Source of the DNA: Streptosporangiaceae bacterium | GTDB taxonomy: Bacteria; Actinomycetota; Actinomycetes; Streptosporangiales; Streptosporangiaceae | Direction: 5' to 3' | Length of the DNA stretch: 64,000 nucleotides | NCBI GenBank assembly: GCA_025934375.1 | Contig: JAICYD010000002.1 | Location: forward strand, 1-64,000 | In this document: positions 10,040 through 18,672 of the stretch, one piece after another | Layout: each line of letters begins with the position of its first letter | Position numbering within the stretch: position 1 is the stretch's first letter | Notes under the pieces: model-generated | The model's database searches: none | What the model saw: the letters and a program-made list of their open reading frames with translations, nothing else | Told to the model about the DNA's origin: nothing | Program-made: the position numbers and the translations under genes

Positions 10040-11164
10040 ATGGCAGCTACCGATCCCACCGATGAGATATCGGAACTGTCGTCAAAGCTCGACAGCATCG
10101 AGGCCGTGGTCGACCCGGAGGCGATGCGAACCGAGGTGGCCGACCTGCGCGAGCAGGCCGCCGACCCGACACTGTGGGAGCAGCAGGACCGGGCGCAGGC
10201 GGTCACTCGCCGTCTGGCCTACCTGGAAGGCGAGCTGACACGGCTAGAGAGCATGCGCCAGCGCCTGGATGACACGCGAGTGCTGTTCGAGCTGGCCGAC
10301 GAGGAGACGGACCTGACCGTCCGCGAGGCCACCCGTCAGGAGGCGGCTGACGATGTCGCCACGCTCCGCAAGGAGATCGAGGGACTCGAGATCCGCACCC
10401 TGCTGAGCGGCGAGTACGACGCGCGCGACGCGCTGATCACGATCAACTCCCAGGCGGGCGGGGCGGACGCGGAGGACTTCGCGGGGAACCTGCAGCGCAT
10501 GTACCTGCGCTGGGCGGAGCGGCACAAGTACTCGACCGAGGTCTACGACGTCTCCTACGGCGAGGCGGGCGTCAAGTCGACCACGTTCGCGGTGAAGGCC
10601 CCCTACGCCTACGGCACGCTGCGCGGCGAGCAGGGCACGCACCGGATGGTTCGCATCTCCAAGTACGACAACCAGGGCCGCCGCCAGACCTCATTCGCGG
10701 GCGTGGACGTGGTGCCCGTGGTCGAGCAGACCGACCACGTGGAGATCAACGAAGACGAGATCCGAGTGGATGTGTTCCGCTCATCCGGCCCCGGTGGCCA
10801 GGGCGTCAACACGACAGACTCCGCCGTGCGGATCACCCACCTGCCGACCGGCATCGTGGTCTCCTGCCAGAACGAGCGCAGCCAGATCCAGAACAAGGCC
10901 TCCGCGATGGCGGTCCTGGCGGCCAAGCTGCTGGAGCGGCGCCGCGAGGAAGAGGCCGAGCAGCTCGCCTCGCTGAAGGGCGATGGCAGGCGCGCCTGGG
11001 GGTCGCAGATCCGCAACTACGTCCTGTACCCCTACCAGATGGTGAAGGACCAGCGGACGGGCCATGAGACCTCACAGGCGGAATCCGTGCTCGACGGTGA
11101 GATCGACGAGTTCATCGACGCCGAGATCCGCTGGATGCGCCGTCAGGAGAAGGAAGAGGTCTAG
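10040..11164 (+). CDS. prfB: Peptide chain release factor 2
   Basis: A class I release factor of 374 aa for UGA/UAA codons. The catalytic GGQ motif lies at residues 252-254 (SGPGGQGVN), and the N-terminal helical domain and central beta domain are in order. The frame is continuous, with none of the programmed frameshift found in many bacteria. The tripeptide that is normally SPF in the codon-recognition loop (between MVRIS and [10 protein letters not shown]) reads S207-K208-Y209 here. Downstream ftsE, ftsX, smpB and ssrA follow in the usual actinobacterial order. Confidence 0.96.
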   Translation: MAATDPTDEISELSSKLDSIEAVVDPEAMRTEVADLREQAADPTLWEQQDRAQAVTRRLAYLEGELTRLESMRQRLDDTRVLFELADEETDLTVREATRQEAADDVATLRKEIEGLEIRTLLSGEYDARDALITINSQAGGADAEDFAGNLQRMYLRWAERHKYSTEVYDVSYGEAGVKSTTFAVKAPYAYGTLRGEQGTHRMVRISKYDNQGRRQTSFAGVDVVPVVEQTDHVEINEDEIRVDVFRSSGPGGQGVNTTDSAVRITHLPTGIVVSCQNERSQIQNKASAMAVLAAKLLERRREEEAEQLASLKGDGRRAWGSQIRNYVLYPYQMVKDQRTGHETSQAESVLDGEIDEFIDAEIRWMRRQEKEEV

Positions 11165-11169
11165 CGCGC

Positions 11170-11358
11170 CTACCCCGCTACGTGGGTGGCGATCAGCAGG
11201 CCGAGCAGCAGGATCAGCGCCGCCGCGATGAGCAGCTGGGGGCTGAGGTTGAACTGGTTGTGGTGGTGCACGTGTGCCTTGGACGCCCGGCACGACGCGC
11301 AGTGCGCCTCGATCACGGGGCCCCCGCAGTGTGCGCAGATCAGGTGCTCACAGCTCAT
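11170..11358 (-). CDS. Small zinc-ribbon protein with C-terminal membrane anchor
   Basis: A protein of 62 aa. Cysteines lie at residues 3, 8, 11, 20 and 23 (CAHC and CASC pairs), followed by a His-rich spacer (AHVHHHNQ) and one hydrophobic segment of about 17 residues ending four residues before the C-terminus. The ATG at 11358 has a good GGAAGGGG site 6 nt upstream. The gene is transcribed against prfB and ends 5 bp after its stop. A metal-binding, tail-anchored role is inferred from composition only; no family is recognised. Confidence 0.65.
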   Translation of the reverse strand: MSCEHLICAHCGGPVIEAHCASCRASKAHVHHHNQFNLSPQLLIAAALILLLGLLIATHVAG

Positions 11359-11467
11359 CTGATGCCCCTTCCGGTGACAGTGCCGCTGGCGGTGTCGCGG
11401 GCGCACTTGCCGTGATCTGGAAGCCTAGCAGCCAGTTTCCCCCTAGACTGTTCCCTGGCCAGACCAG

Positions 11468-11505
11468 GTTACCCACAAGTTACCCGGCTGGTCCGGATAT
11501 ATCCG
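11468..11505. promoter_or_regulatory. Direct repeat and 12-bp palindrome upstream of ftsE
   Basis: Two copies of GTTACCC (11468-11474 and 11479-11485) are followed by the perfect palindrome CGGATATATCCG (11494-11505), about 90 bp before the ftsE start. The position fits a regulator-binding site or promoter region; no regulator is assigned. Confidence 0.4.
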
Positions 11506-11593
11506 CGTCGCGGTCGTCTAGCGCATTGCTGCGAGCTGCTGTGCGCTCTGGCCGGGCTACCAGTCCCTCATCGAGAGATCGTGTGATGGTCCC

Positions 11594-12283
11594 GTGATCG
11601 AGTTCCAGAACGTCACCAAGATCTACCCGAACCAGAATCGGGCCGCCCTGGAGAACGTCGACCTGACGATCGAAAAGGGCGAGTTCGTGTTCCTCGTCGG
11701 CCCGTCTGGGTCAGGGAAGTCGTCGTTCCTGCGGCTGGCCCTGCGAGAGGAGAAGCCGAGCAACGGCCGCATCCTCGTGGCGGGCAAGGACCTCGCCCGG
11801 CTGCCCAACTACAAGGTGCCGCACCTGCGCCGCCGCATCGGCTGCGTGTTCCAGGACTTCCGGCTCCTGCCGAACAAGAGCGTCTACCAGAACGTGGCGT
11901 TCGCCCTTGAGGTCATCGGCAAGCCGCGCCGGTTCATCAAGCGGGTCGTCCCCGAGGTCATTGACCTCGTCGGCCTGGAGGGTAAGCACGACCGGATGCC
12001 CACCGAGCTGTCGGGCGGCGAGCAGCAGCGGGTCGCGATGGCCCGGGCGTTCGTCAACCGGCCGCAGATCCTGCTCGCCGACGAGCCCACCGGGAACATC
12101 GACCCGGCGACTTCGATCGGCATCATGAAGGTGCTTGACCGCATCAACCGGACCGGCACGACCGTCGTCATGGCGACGCACGACGCCGCGATCGTGGACT
12201 CCATGCGCAAGCGGGTCATCGAGCTGGAGTACGGCAAGATCGTCCGCGACCAGGTTCGCGGCGTGTACGGTCAGGCGTACTGA
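11594..12283 (+). CDS. ftsE: Cell-division ABC transporter ATPase FtsE
   Basis: An ATPase of 229 aa that works with FtsX to activate peptidoglycan hydrolases at the septum. Walker A is GPSGSGKSS, the signature [14 protein letters not shown], and Walker [13 protein letters not shown]. The start is GTG at 11594, giving [12 protein letters not shown] as expected for the family. ftsX follows 109 bp later on the same strand. Confidence 0.96.
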   Translation: MIEFQNVTKIYPNQNRAALENVDLTIEKGEFVFLVGPSGSGKSSFLRLALREEKPSNGRILVAGKDLARLPNYKVPHLRRRIGCVFQDFRLLPNKSVYQNVAFALEVIGKPRRFIKRVVPEVIDLVGLEGKHDRMPTELSGGEQQRVAMARAFVNRPQILLADEPTGNIDPATSIGIMKVLDRINRTGTTVVMATHDAAIVDSMRKRVIELEYGKIVRDQVRGVYGQAY

Positions 12284-12392
12284 AAGGCGCCGTACTGAAA
12301 AGCACTGCCGGGCTACTTACCGGCTTACCGGCTGCTTACAGCGGTTGAGCGGGACCGCACAGGACTACCAAGGGATGAGATAAAGGCTCAGT

Positions 12393-13304
12393 ATGCGTTC
12401 AAACTTCGTATTCCAGGAGATCTGGATCGGGCTGCGCCGCAACCTCACCATGACGGTCGCGCTCATCGTAGTCGTGGCGATCAGCTTGTCCCTGCTCGGC
12501 ACCGGGCTGCTGTTCATCAAGCAGGTCAGTAGCACCCGAACCTACTGGCAGAGCAAGGTCGAGATCTCGATCTACCTGTGCACCGCCGACAGCGCGAACC
12601 CGAACTGCCACGGCGAGTACACGCAGGCGCAGTACGACCAGATCAACCAGACGCTGACCTCCATGAAGGGCCGGCAGGTCCAGGACGTCTTCTTCCAGAA
12701 CCACGACCAGGCCTACGCCCAGTTCAAGCAGTTCTTCGCCAACGACCAGGCGTACGTGTCCACCGTCAAGGCGAACGACATTCCCGCCTCGTTCGAGGTG
12801 AAGCTGGTCAACCCCCAGCGCGACTACAACATCGTCTACAGCGCGGTGAACGGCGCGGCCGGCGTGGACCTCGTCGTCAACGAGATGACGATCCTCGACA
12901 AGTTCTACAAGCTGCTCGACGGCCTGCGGAACGCAGTCGTGATCGTGGCGCTGATCCTGGTCGTCGCGGCCGTCTTGCTGGTGTCGAACACGATCCGGCT
13001 GTCGGCGTTCAACCGGCGGCGGGAAACGGGAATCATGCGGCTGGTTGGCGCGTCCAACCTGTATATCCAGATGCCGTTCCTGCTTGAGGGCGTCATCGCC
13101 GGCCTGCTCGGCTGGGTGCTCGCCACCGGGCTGCTCATCGGCGTGAAGTCTCTCCTGCTGAACAACCTTCAGCAGTACTTCAGCTACAACGTAGGCCTGT
13201 CCACCGGGGACCTCGTCCAGGTCATCGTGCTGGCCATGTGCGTTGGCGTGCTGCTGTGCGGCGTGACGTCCTTCGTGACGCTTCGCCGTTACCTGCGCGT
13301 TTGA
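12393..13304 (+). CDS. ftsX: Cell-division protein FtsX (permease-like)
   Basis: A membrane partner of FtsE, 303 aa. One N-terminal membrane segment (about residues 20-43) is followed by an extracellular domain with a close cysteine pair (YLCTADSANPNCHGEY) that may form a disulfide, then three C-terminal membrane segments. The extracellular loop contacts peptidoglycan hydrolase adaptors in related bacteria. It lies between ftsE and smpB and is probably cotranscribed with ftsE. Confidence 0.95.
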   Translation: MRSNFVFQEIWIGLRRNLTMTVALIVVVAISLSLLGTGLLFIKQVSSTRTYWQSKVEISIYLCTADSANPNCHGEYTQAQYDQINQTLTSMKGRQVQDVFFQNHDQAYAQFKQFFANDQAYVSTVKANDIPASFEVKLVNPQRDYNIVYSAVNGAAGVDLVVNEMTILDKFYKLLDGLRNAVVIVALILVVAAVLLVSNTIRLSAFNRRRETGIMRLVGASNLYIQMPFLLEGVIAGLLGWVLATGLLIGVKSLLLNNLQQYFSYNVGLSTGDLVQVIVLAMCVGVLLCGVTSFVTLRRYLRV

Positions 13305-13353
13305 CCGGCGGCACCTGGGCAAGGTAGCCGAGGGTTGATTGAGGCGGAGAGAC

Positions 13354-13818
13354 GTGGCACGCGAGCAGGGAAACAAGATCATCGCCCGGAACCGGCGCGC
13401 TCTGCACGATTACGCCGTGGAAGACACCTATGAGGCGGGTATCGCCTTGACGGGCACCGAGGTCAAGTCACTGCGCGCCGGCCGGGCTTCACTCGCGGAG
13501 GGGTTCGCGCTGGTCTCTGACGGGGAAGTCTGGCTGCATAACGTTCATATCCCGGAGTACACCATGGGCACGTGGACCAACCACCTGCCCAGGAGGACCA
13601 GGAAGCTGCTGCTGCACCGGGGCGAGATCGACCGCCTGGACCGGAAGGTCTCGGAGCAGGGCCTCAGCCTGGTTCCGCTGTCGCTCTACTTCAAAGACGG
13701 CAAAGTTAAGGTGGAGCTGGCCCTTGCCCGTGGTAAGCGGACATACGATAAGAGGCATGACCTGGCAAAGCGGGATGCGGCCAGGGAGATGGACCGTGCC
13801 CTGCGGCGTCGACGGTGA
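13354..13818 (+). CDS. smpB: SsrA-binding protein SmpB
   Basis: A tmRNA-binding protein of 154 aa, required for trans-translation. It begins [19 protein letters not shown] and ends with the basic tail [15 protein letters not shown] typical of SmpB. The GTG at 13354 follows GGCGGAGAG closely; a TTG at 13339 would add five unconserved residues. The stop overlaps an upstream GTG of the next frame (GTGA), which suggests coupling. The tmRNA gene lies 2.7 kb downstream. Confidence 0.95.
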   Translation: MAREQGNKIIARNRRALHDYAVEDTYEAGIALTGTEVKSLRAGRASLAEGFALVSDGEVWLHNVHIPEYTMGTWTNHLPRRTRKLLLHRGEIDRLDRKVSEQGLSLVPLSLYFKDGKVKVELALARGKRTYDKRHDLAKRDAAREMDRALRRRR

Positions 13819-13832
13819 CGGGGAGGCCGGCG

Positions 13833-15992
13833 GTGACAGCGCGCTCCGATGACTGGGGCGGCCACACTGGCCCGCTCGCGGGTGAGGACATGCTGTCATC
13901 GTTCGGCTCGCCAGACGTGACGGTGACGCCGGCCACCGCCGAGCCGCTCGCCACCGACTCTGCCGGCACAGACTTGGCAAGCACGGGTCTTTCCGTGCCA
14001 GATCCTGCCGTGTCCGCTCAGCCTGGGTCGGCTCGGCCTGTGTCCGCGCCAGCCGGGCCCTCGCGTACTGGCCCGCGGCGTGGGCGGTCATCAGCCGGAC
14101 GGGGCGGCCGCCCCGGACGCCCGGGGCGCTCCGGGAGCCGGCGGCTGGTGCGCTTGGCGGTAGCGCTGGTCGTGCTCGGCGGGCTGGCCGGGATCGGGCT
14201 GACCACCGACTTCGAGACCGAGACCTCCGCTGAGCCCGTGGTACAGCAGTTCCTCATTGACTGGCAGCAGGGCCACTACACCGCCGCGGCCGGGCTGACC
14301 AACGGGGACCCGGCGGACGTCAGCACCCAGCTGACCGCGGCTTACCGCAACCTCAACGCCACCGCGATGTTCATCTCCATGGACTCGGTCAAGCGCCACA
14401 AAAACACGGCCGTGGCGACGTTCACCGCCGTGGTGGACCTGGCCGGCGGTAGCCACCAGTGGAAGTACCAGGGGCACTTCGGGCTGGTCTCCGCCAACGG
14501 GCACTGGCTGATCAACTGGGCGCCCAGCGTGATCGAGCCTCACATGCAGCCAGGTGACCGGCTCGCGGTGACGACCAGGTTCCCGCCCCGCGCGCAGGTC
14601 ACCGACGTCGCCAACGTCCCCCTCCTGCCCTTGTCGACCGTCTACCACGTGGGCGTCTACCCCGGCAAGCTCTCTAGCGTGCGCCAGACCGCGACCGGGT
14701 TCGCCGCGGTCACCGGCCTGAACCAACAGCAGGTCCTCGGCTACATCAGCTCCGCCCCTCCACACGACTTCCTGTCGCTGCTGACCCTGGACCCCGAGTC
14801 TTTCGCCCGGCTGTGGCCGAGCCTGTCCCACGTCCGCGGGGTCATCGAGCACCGCGGGGACGCGCGGCTGTCCGGCTCCAGCATCGACGAGGCGGTCGGC
14901 TCAGTGGACACCGAGGACTCTTCGGTGCTGCGCGACGTCGGCGCGGCCTACCAGCCGGGCATGACGATCGGGAAGAGCGGCCTCGAGGCGGCCTTCCAGG
15001 ACAGGCTCGCCGGTACGCCGCAGACCTCCGTCATCATCGTGAACGCCGTCGGTGCCAAGGTAGCGACCCTGCAGACGTTCCCCTTCGAGACCGGGACGTC
15101 GCTGCGCACGACGATCAAGGACTCGGTGCAGGCGGCGGCCAGCGCCGCGCTCGCCGCGATCCCTTCCTCGGGTGAGATCGTCGCGGTCGACTCCGCGACC
15201 GGCCACATCCTCGCGCTGGCCAGCCACAACGACGCCAAGCTGCCGCTACCGCCCGGTGGCCTGCTCAACTCGCAGGTCCGGCCCGGCATTGCGTTCACCA
15301 TCGTGTCGGCGGCCGCGCTCCTGCGCGACGGCCTCCCGGTGGACTCGGCGCTGCCCTGCCAGGGTGTAGCGAACGTCGGCGGCCAGACGTTCACCTACCC
15401 ACCGGGCCAGTCGACCTCGGCGACCTTCGCCTCGGATTTCGCCGCCGGCTGCGGGACCGCGTTCGCGACCGCGTCACTGCGGCTGACGCCGGCTAGCCTG
15501 GCCGCCGCCGAGAAGGCGTTTGGCCTCGGGACGCCCTGGAACCTGCAGGTCCAGGCGTTCTCCGGGCAGGCGGCAACCGCGACCGGGGAGGCCGGGCTAG
15601 CCGCCCAGGCCATTGGCGCCAGCGGCGTGACGGTGAGCCCGCTCGCCATGGCCATGATCGCCGCCGAGGTCGACTCCGGAGTCGGGCACACCCCGGCCTT
15701 GCTGGCCAGCGACCCGCCGGCCACCTGGGACGCGCCGCTATCGGGTGATCAGCTCAACGCGCTGCGCGACCTCATGCACAAGGCCGTGCAGTCCGGCCCC
15801 GCGCACGCGGCGAACCTTTCCGGCACCGCGGTTCACGGGCAAGCCGGGATCGTGCCGACCGGCCCGAATGCCTGGCTGAGCTGGTTCGTCGGATACCGCG
15901 GGGGCATGGCCTTCGCGATCCTGCAAACCGGCCACACGCGAGCCCAGGCGGCGGCCTCGCTAGGAGCCGCGTTCCTGTCCGCGGTCGGCTAG
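13833..15992 (+). CDS. Penicillin-binding-protein-like, probably catalytically inactive
   Basis: A protein of 719 aa. A long Pro/Ala cytoplasmic tail, one membrane segment (RLAVALVVLGGLAGIGL), a MecA_N/NTF2-like domain, a dimerisation domain and a transpeptidase fold follow in order. All three active-site motifs are degenerate: SxxK reads I486-A-F-T489 (in RPGIAFTIVSAA), SxN reads G539-C-G541, and K-T/S-G reads V667-H-G669 (in SGTAVHGQAG). The fold context around each motif is otherwise normal. The GTG at 13833 follows GGGGAGG with 6 nt spacing; a GTG at 13815 overlapping the smpB stop is the alternative. A structural or regulatory role in wall synthesis is likely rather than transpeptidation. 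Confidence 0.85.
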   Translation: MTARSDDWGGHTGPLAGEDMLSSFGSPDVTVTPATAEPLATDSAGTDLASTGLSVPDPAVSAQPGSARPVSAPAGPSRTGPRRGRSSAGRGGRPGRPGRSGSRRLVRLAVALVVLGGLAGIGLTTDFETETSAEPVVQQFLIDWQQGHYTAAAGLTNGDPADVSTQLTAAYRNLNATAMFISMDSVKRHKNTAVATFTAVVDLAGGSHQWKYQGHFGLVSANGHWLINWAPSVIEPHMQPGDRLAVTTRFPPRAQVTDVANVPLLPLSTVYHVGVYPGKLSSVRQTATGFAAVTGLNQQQVLGYISSAPPHDFLSLLTLDPESFARLWPSLSHVRGVIEHRGDARLSGSSIDEAVGSVDTEDSSVLRDVGAAYQPGMTIGKSGLEAAFQDRLAGTPQTSVIIVNAVGAKVATLQTFPFETGTSLRTTIKDSVQAAASAALAAIPSSGEIVAVDSATGHILALASHNDAKLPLPPGGLLNSQVRPGIAFTIVSAAALLRDGLPVDSALPCQGVANVGGQTFTYPPGQSTSATFASDFAAGCGTAFATASLRLTPASLAAAEKAFGLGTPWNLQVQAFSGQAATATGEAGLAAQAIGASGVTVSPLAMAMIAAEVDSGVGHTPALLASDPPATWDAPLSGDQLNALRDLMHKAVQSGPAHAANLSGTAVHGQAGIVPTGPNAWLSWFVGYRGGMAFAILQTGHTRAQAAASLGAAFLSAVG

Positions 15993-16554
15993 CAGGGCTG
16001 CTACCAGGCATTACGCCGACATGCCGACCTCGTTACCGTTTCGTTATGAAAATAAAGTCGCTCTGAGCAACCATCCAACTACGCTCCGGCGTCTTAACGG
16101 TTGACTGAGGCTCGCTTGGGGGGTTGCGGCCCAGTCGTCGTGAGGGCCGGGTCTCATCTCGGGGGAGACCCGGACGTCCGGACCGGCTCCGACCCTGCCG
16201 GTCGACCCCCGTGGGCGCGTCTCGGCCACCGCCAGCGCCCGCGGGGGTCATTCGGCGTCCGCGCCCCTTATCGGGTGCCCCGCCGGGCGGCCCGGCCCTC
16301 CATGGCGAACGTCGCTGGCTCAGCGAGCCGGCAGCCACGCGGCCTCCCGCTCCGGCTCCCCGGCTCCGTGTGCGTGCCGCTCGCCCGCCCCCCAGCCCCT
16401 CCGCACCCCCGCGAGTCGCCCCTAGGCGAGCCTCAGCATCCCCGACCCCGCGCGTCCCGCGCGCCGCGCGGGAATCCCAGTTGGCTGGACGGCGTTCTAG
16501 CGGGTATCTTCAGAGATGGCGGGCACGCGCTGCGCGGCCGTCGACAACTCAAGA
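15993..16554. other. 562-bp gap with a cluster of stem-loops upstream of ssrA
   Basis: No convincing coding region was seen. A short AT-rich stretch (GTTATGAAAATAAAG, about 16042-16056) is followed by three strong secondary structures: CCGGGTCTC/GAGACCCGG (16147-16155 with 16165-16173), the palindrome CGGACGTCCG (16171-16180), and a 15-bp stem pairing 16204-16218 with 16235-16249 (one G-T pair). It could be the terminator of the PBP-like gene or a structured RNA. Confidence 0.5.
16481..16510 (+). promoter_or_regulatory. Candidate sigma-70-type promoter for ssrA
   Basis: TTGGCT (16481-16486) and TATCTT (16505-16510) are separated by 18 bp. The distance to the mature tmRNA 5' end (16555) leaves room for a short 5' leader that is processed. 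Confidence 0.35.
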
Positions 16555-16922
16555 GGGGATGAACGGTTTCGACTTCGGTAGTTGATCTAGGAGAAGCGAG
16601 CCGAGGGTGACGGACGTGGACCTCGTAAATAACGCGACCGTAAAAAATAAGCGCTAACACTAATCAAGCGCGCCTCGCTCTCGCTGCCTAAGCGAGTTTA
16701 GAGGCTGTCAGCCCGGGAGCTCCTCCGGCCCGGTGCCTGGCATCAGCTAGGGGGATCCACCAGCCAGCCCGGTCACGGGACTAGCTGGGACACTTAACAG
16801 TGACTGAGCCCGTTGGCAACTTGCCTGCGTGATCGCCAGGGCCGAGAAAAGCACAGCAGGCTGCGCTCGGAGAAGACCTAGAGATGTGCTGGAGGACCCG
16901 GGTTCGAGTCCCGGCATCTCCA
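16555..16922 (+). ncRNA. ssrA: Transfer-messenger RNA (tmRNA)
   Basis: The 5' end GGGGATGAACGGTTTCGAC pairs with the 3' end CATCTCC to form the acceptor stem (one G-U). The T-arm GGACCCGGGTTCGAGTCCCG precedes it, and the CCA is not encoded. The tag reading frame begins at GCT 16653 and runs to TAA at 16689-16691, encoding ANTNQARLALAA with the usual LALAA protease signal. A canonical actinobacterial upstream segment (GTAAAAAATAAGC) precedes the resume codon. It functions with SmpB to rescue stalled ribosomes and tag nascent chains for ClpXP-type degradation. Confidence 0.95.
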
Positions 16923-16925
16923 AGA

Positions 16926-17288
16926 TCACTTAGTATTTTCGAAATCCTGAGTGATGTTGGAGATGCTGCCGTCGTCCTCAATGCGAGCAACGGCCTCGCA
17001 TGCCCAGGCGAGTCGTCCTTCCGGTAGGCGGGAGGACGGTTCCTCGTACAGGGCAATGACCTCGCGCGCCCAGGCGAGTGCGTCGCCTGCCCGAATCCCG
17101 CTAGGCTGCGGCTTTGTCCATAGCTCGAGGTTCGCGGGCCGGTTATCGTGCCGGATCCCGTTGAGATGATGCACGGTCTCCTCGGGCCGCAGAGACCGTC
17201 CCAGCATCTTTTCCATCACGATGATGTGCTCGAAGACGTACCTTCCTCCGCTGCCAACCGCGCGCGGATGATCCGATGCCCAGATCAT
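16926..17288 (-). CDS. HNH endonuclease-like protein abutting ssrA (5' part out of frame)
   Basis: A protein of 120 aa counted from the only in-frame ATG. The HNH_3-type core EHIIVMEKMLGRSLRPEE...VHHLNGIRHDNRPANLELW supplies the His-His and Asn. Codons upstream of the ATG still read as family sequence (NSNWKGGRAWHKHGYV immediately before MIWASDHPRA), but no start codon exists in that frame before a stop at 17457-17459. An ATG preceded by GGGTGG occurs at 17460 in a neighbouring frame, so the gene is probably frameshifted. It ends 4 bp past the tmRNA 3' end, a classic integration position, so it may be a mobile-element remnant. Confidence 0.7.
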   Translation of the reverse strand: MIWASDHPRAVGSGGRYVFEHIIVMEKMLGRSLRPEETVHHLNGIRHDNRPANLELWTKPQPSGIRAGDALAWAREVIALYEEPSSRLPEGRLAWACEAVARIEDDGSISNITQDFENTK

Positions 17289-17548
17289 TACATAGCCGTG
17301 CTTATGCCAGGCCCGTCCGCCCTTCCAGTTGCTGTTGGATTCCCCGGCTTCTGACCTGCTCTGGCAGTCCCAGCAGGTTGGTGGCCTGCAAGTCCGCCCA
17401 TGTCGTGCTTTGCCGGTAAACTTGTGGTTCGTGGGACCACAGGGGATGGTACGGAGTCATGCCACCCGTGAGGGTCCGGCAGGCGCCCGGCTGGTCGCCG
17501 TACCGGCTCGAAAGACGCCAGGTATCGGGCGGCGCGCGTAGCCGATCA

Positions 17549-17578
17549 TTACCATTCTGCGTCCGAACACGGGATAAT
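17549..17578 (+). promoter_or_regulatory. Candidate promoter for the DUF3117 gene
   Basis: TTACCA (17549-17554) and GATAAT (17573-17578) are spaced by 18 bp, roughly 110 bp before the small conserved gene. The -10 match is good in a GC-rich background and the -35 is weak. Confidence 0.4.
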
Positions 17579-17689
17579 AGGGCGACGGATCGACACGGTT
17601 GTGGCTGACCGGTTCCGCCGCAAGCACCGGAACCAGGCAGGCGGGTTCCCCCAGGGAGCCGCGCAGGCGCGCGAGGAAGGGGATGCAGG

Positions 17690-17863
17690 ATGGCGGCGAT
17701 GAAGCCGCGAACGGGCGACGGCCCGCTCGAGGTGACCAAAGAGGGTCGTGGCATCGTAATGCGCGTCCCACTCGAGGGCGGCGGAAGGCTTGTGGTGGAA
17801 TTGTCCGCGGATGAGGCCGCGAAGCTTAGCGAGGCGCTGAAGTTGGCTGTCGGGGTTGGCTAA
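17690..17863 (+). CDS. DUF3117 family protein
   Basis: A small protein of 57 aa, MAAMKPRTGDGPLEVTKEGR... ending in EALKLAVGVG. It matches the very highly conserved actinobacterial DUF3117 family over its full length. The ATG at 17690 follows GGAAGGGG. Function is unknown. It stands alone between the HNH remnant and the convergent O-methyltransferase gene; a DUF3117 gene near the sigE-type locus is common in the phylum. Confidence 0.9.
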   Translation: MAAMKPRTGDGPLEVTKEGRGIVMRVPLEGGGRLVVELSADEAAKLSEALKLAVGVG

Positions 17864-17917
17864 GGCCACCCGGCATCTGGAGCCGGCGGCCGCCGCCGCG
17901 GCGGCCGCGCGCCCGTT

Positions 17918-18547
17918 TTAGCGCTTGATAGCGGCGATCAGCCCGCCCGCCACCGCTAGCCGCAGCGGGACCAGTCGCTCGTCGATCCTGACCATCTCGG
18001 CCAGTTCCCGCACCCCGGCCGGACCCCCGGTCTCGCGGTAGGGGTCGCCCAGGTAGTCGCCGTCGTCCCCGGGCCACGCGTCATCGAAGACGATAGCCCC
18101 GCCCGCGCGCAGCAGTCGCAGGCCCGCCGTTAGGTACTCCGGGTACGATCCCCGGTCCGCGTCGCAGAAAACCATGTCATACGCGCCGTCAGACAGCCGC
18201 GGCAGCACGTCCAGGGCGCTCCCTATGATCAGCCTGGCCTGGTTCGCCGCGAACCCCGCCTGCGCGAACGCCTTGCGGGCCACCCGGTGATACTCCGGCT
18301 CGGTGTCCACGCTGGTGAGGACGCCGCCGGGCCGCATGCCGCGTAGCAGCCAGATCCCGGAACTGCCGCAGCCGGTGCCGATCTCGACCACGGAGCGGGC
18401 GGCGATCGCGGCGGCGAAGAAGCGCAGCACCGCGCCGGTCGCCGGGGCGACCGGGTCCGTTCCGCCAAGGTCTTCCGCGTTCGCGCGCGCGGTCAGGAGC
18501 GGCTCGTCCTCGACCGCGAACTCCGCCTCATCAGGATTGATGGCCAT
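17918..18547 (-). CDS. SAM-dependent O-methyltransferase (Rv1220c-like)
   Basis: A class I methyltransferase of 209 aa in the methyltransf_24/O-MT group. SAM motif I is VVEIGTGCGSSG, followed by motif II around TSVDTEPEYH, the FCDADR acidic loop and the C-terminal LLRAGGAIVFDDAWPG. The ATG at 18547 gives the expected N-terminus MAINPDEAEFAVEDE; a GTG at 18589 would add 14 residues. It is divergent from sigE, the same arrangement as Rv1220c beside sigE in mycobacteria. The substrate is unknown. Confidence 0.88.
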   Translation of the reverse strand: MAINPDEAEFAVEDEPLLTARANAEDLGGTDPVAPATGAVLRFFAAAIAARSVVEIGTGCGSSGIWLLRGMRPGGVLTSVDTEPEYHRVARKAFAQAGFAANQARLIIGSALDVLPRLSDGAYDMVFCDADRGSYPEYLTAGLRLLRAGGAIVFDDAWPGDDGDYLGDPYRETGGPAGVRELAEMVRIDERLVPLRLAVAGGLIAAIKR

Positions 18548-18672
18548 CCCCTCACCGTGAGGTCCTACCGGTGAGCCTAGCAATATCACTCGTGATGTTC
18601 CCGGAGTCGGCGCGTCCCACGTGCCGCGCCGGCCCCCGCCCGCCGCACGGCGGCGCTCTTCCTCGCCCAGAT

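Noticed and set aside
12399..13382. Minus-strand frame over ftsX
   Set aside because: Antisense to a gene with clear membrane topology and family match; His/Asp/Arg-rich shadow composition.
16101..16585. Open frames in the gap before ssrA
   Set aside because: Pro/Arg-rich, no ribosome-binding site, overlapping strong inverted repeats and the tmRNA 5' end.
16860..16922. A tRNA-like 3' half (GGTTCGAGTCC and acceptor stem)
   Set aside because: It is the tRNA-like domain of tmRNA, paired with the 5' end at 16555.
16923..18600. An integrated island bounded by a second tmRNA 3' end (attR)
   Set aside because: No duplicate of the tmRNA 3' segment was seen in the window, and normal conserved genes (DUF3117, O-methyltransferase) follow within 800 bp.
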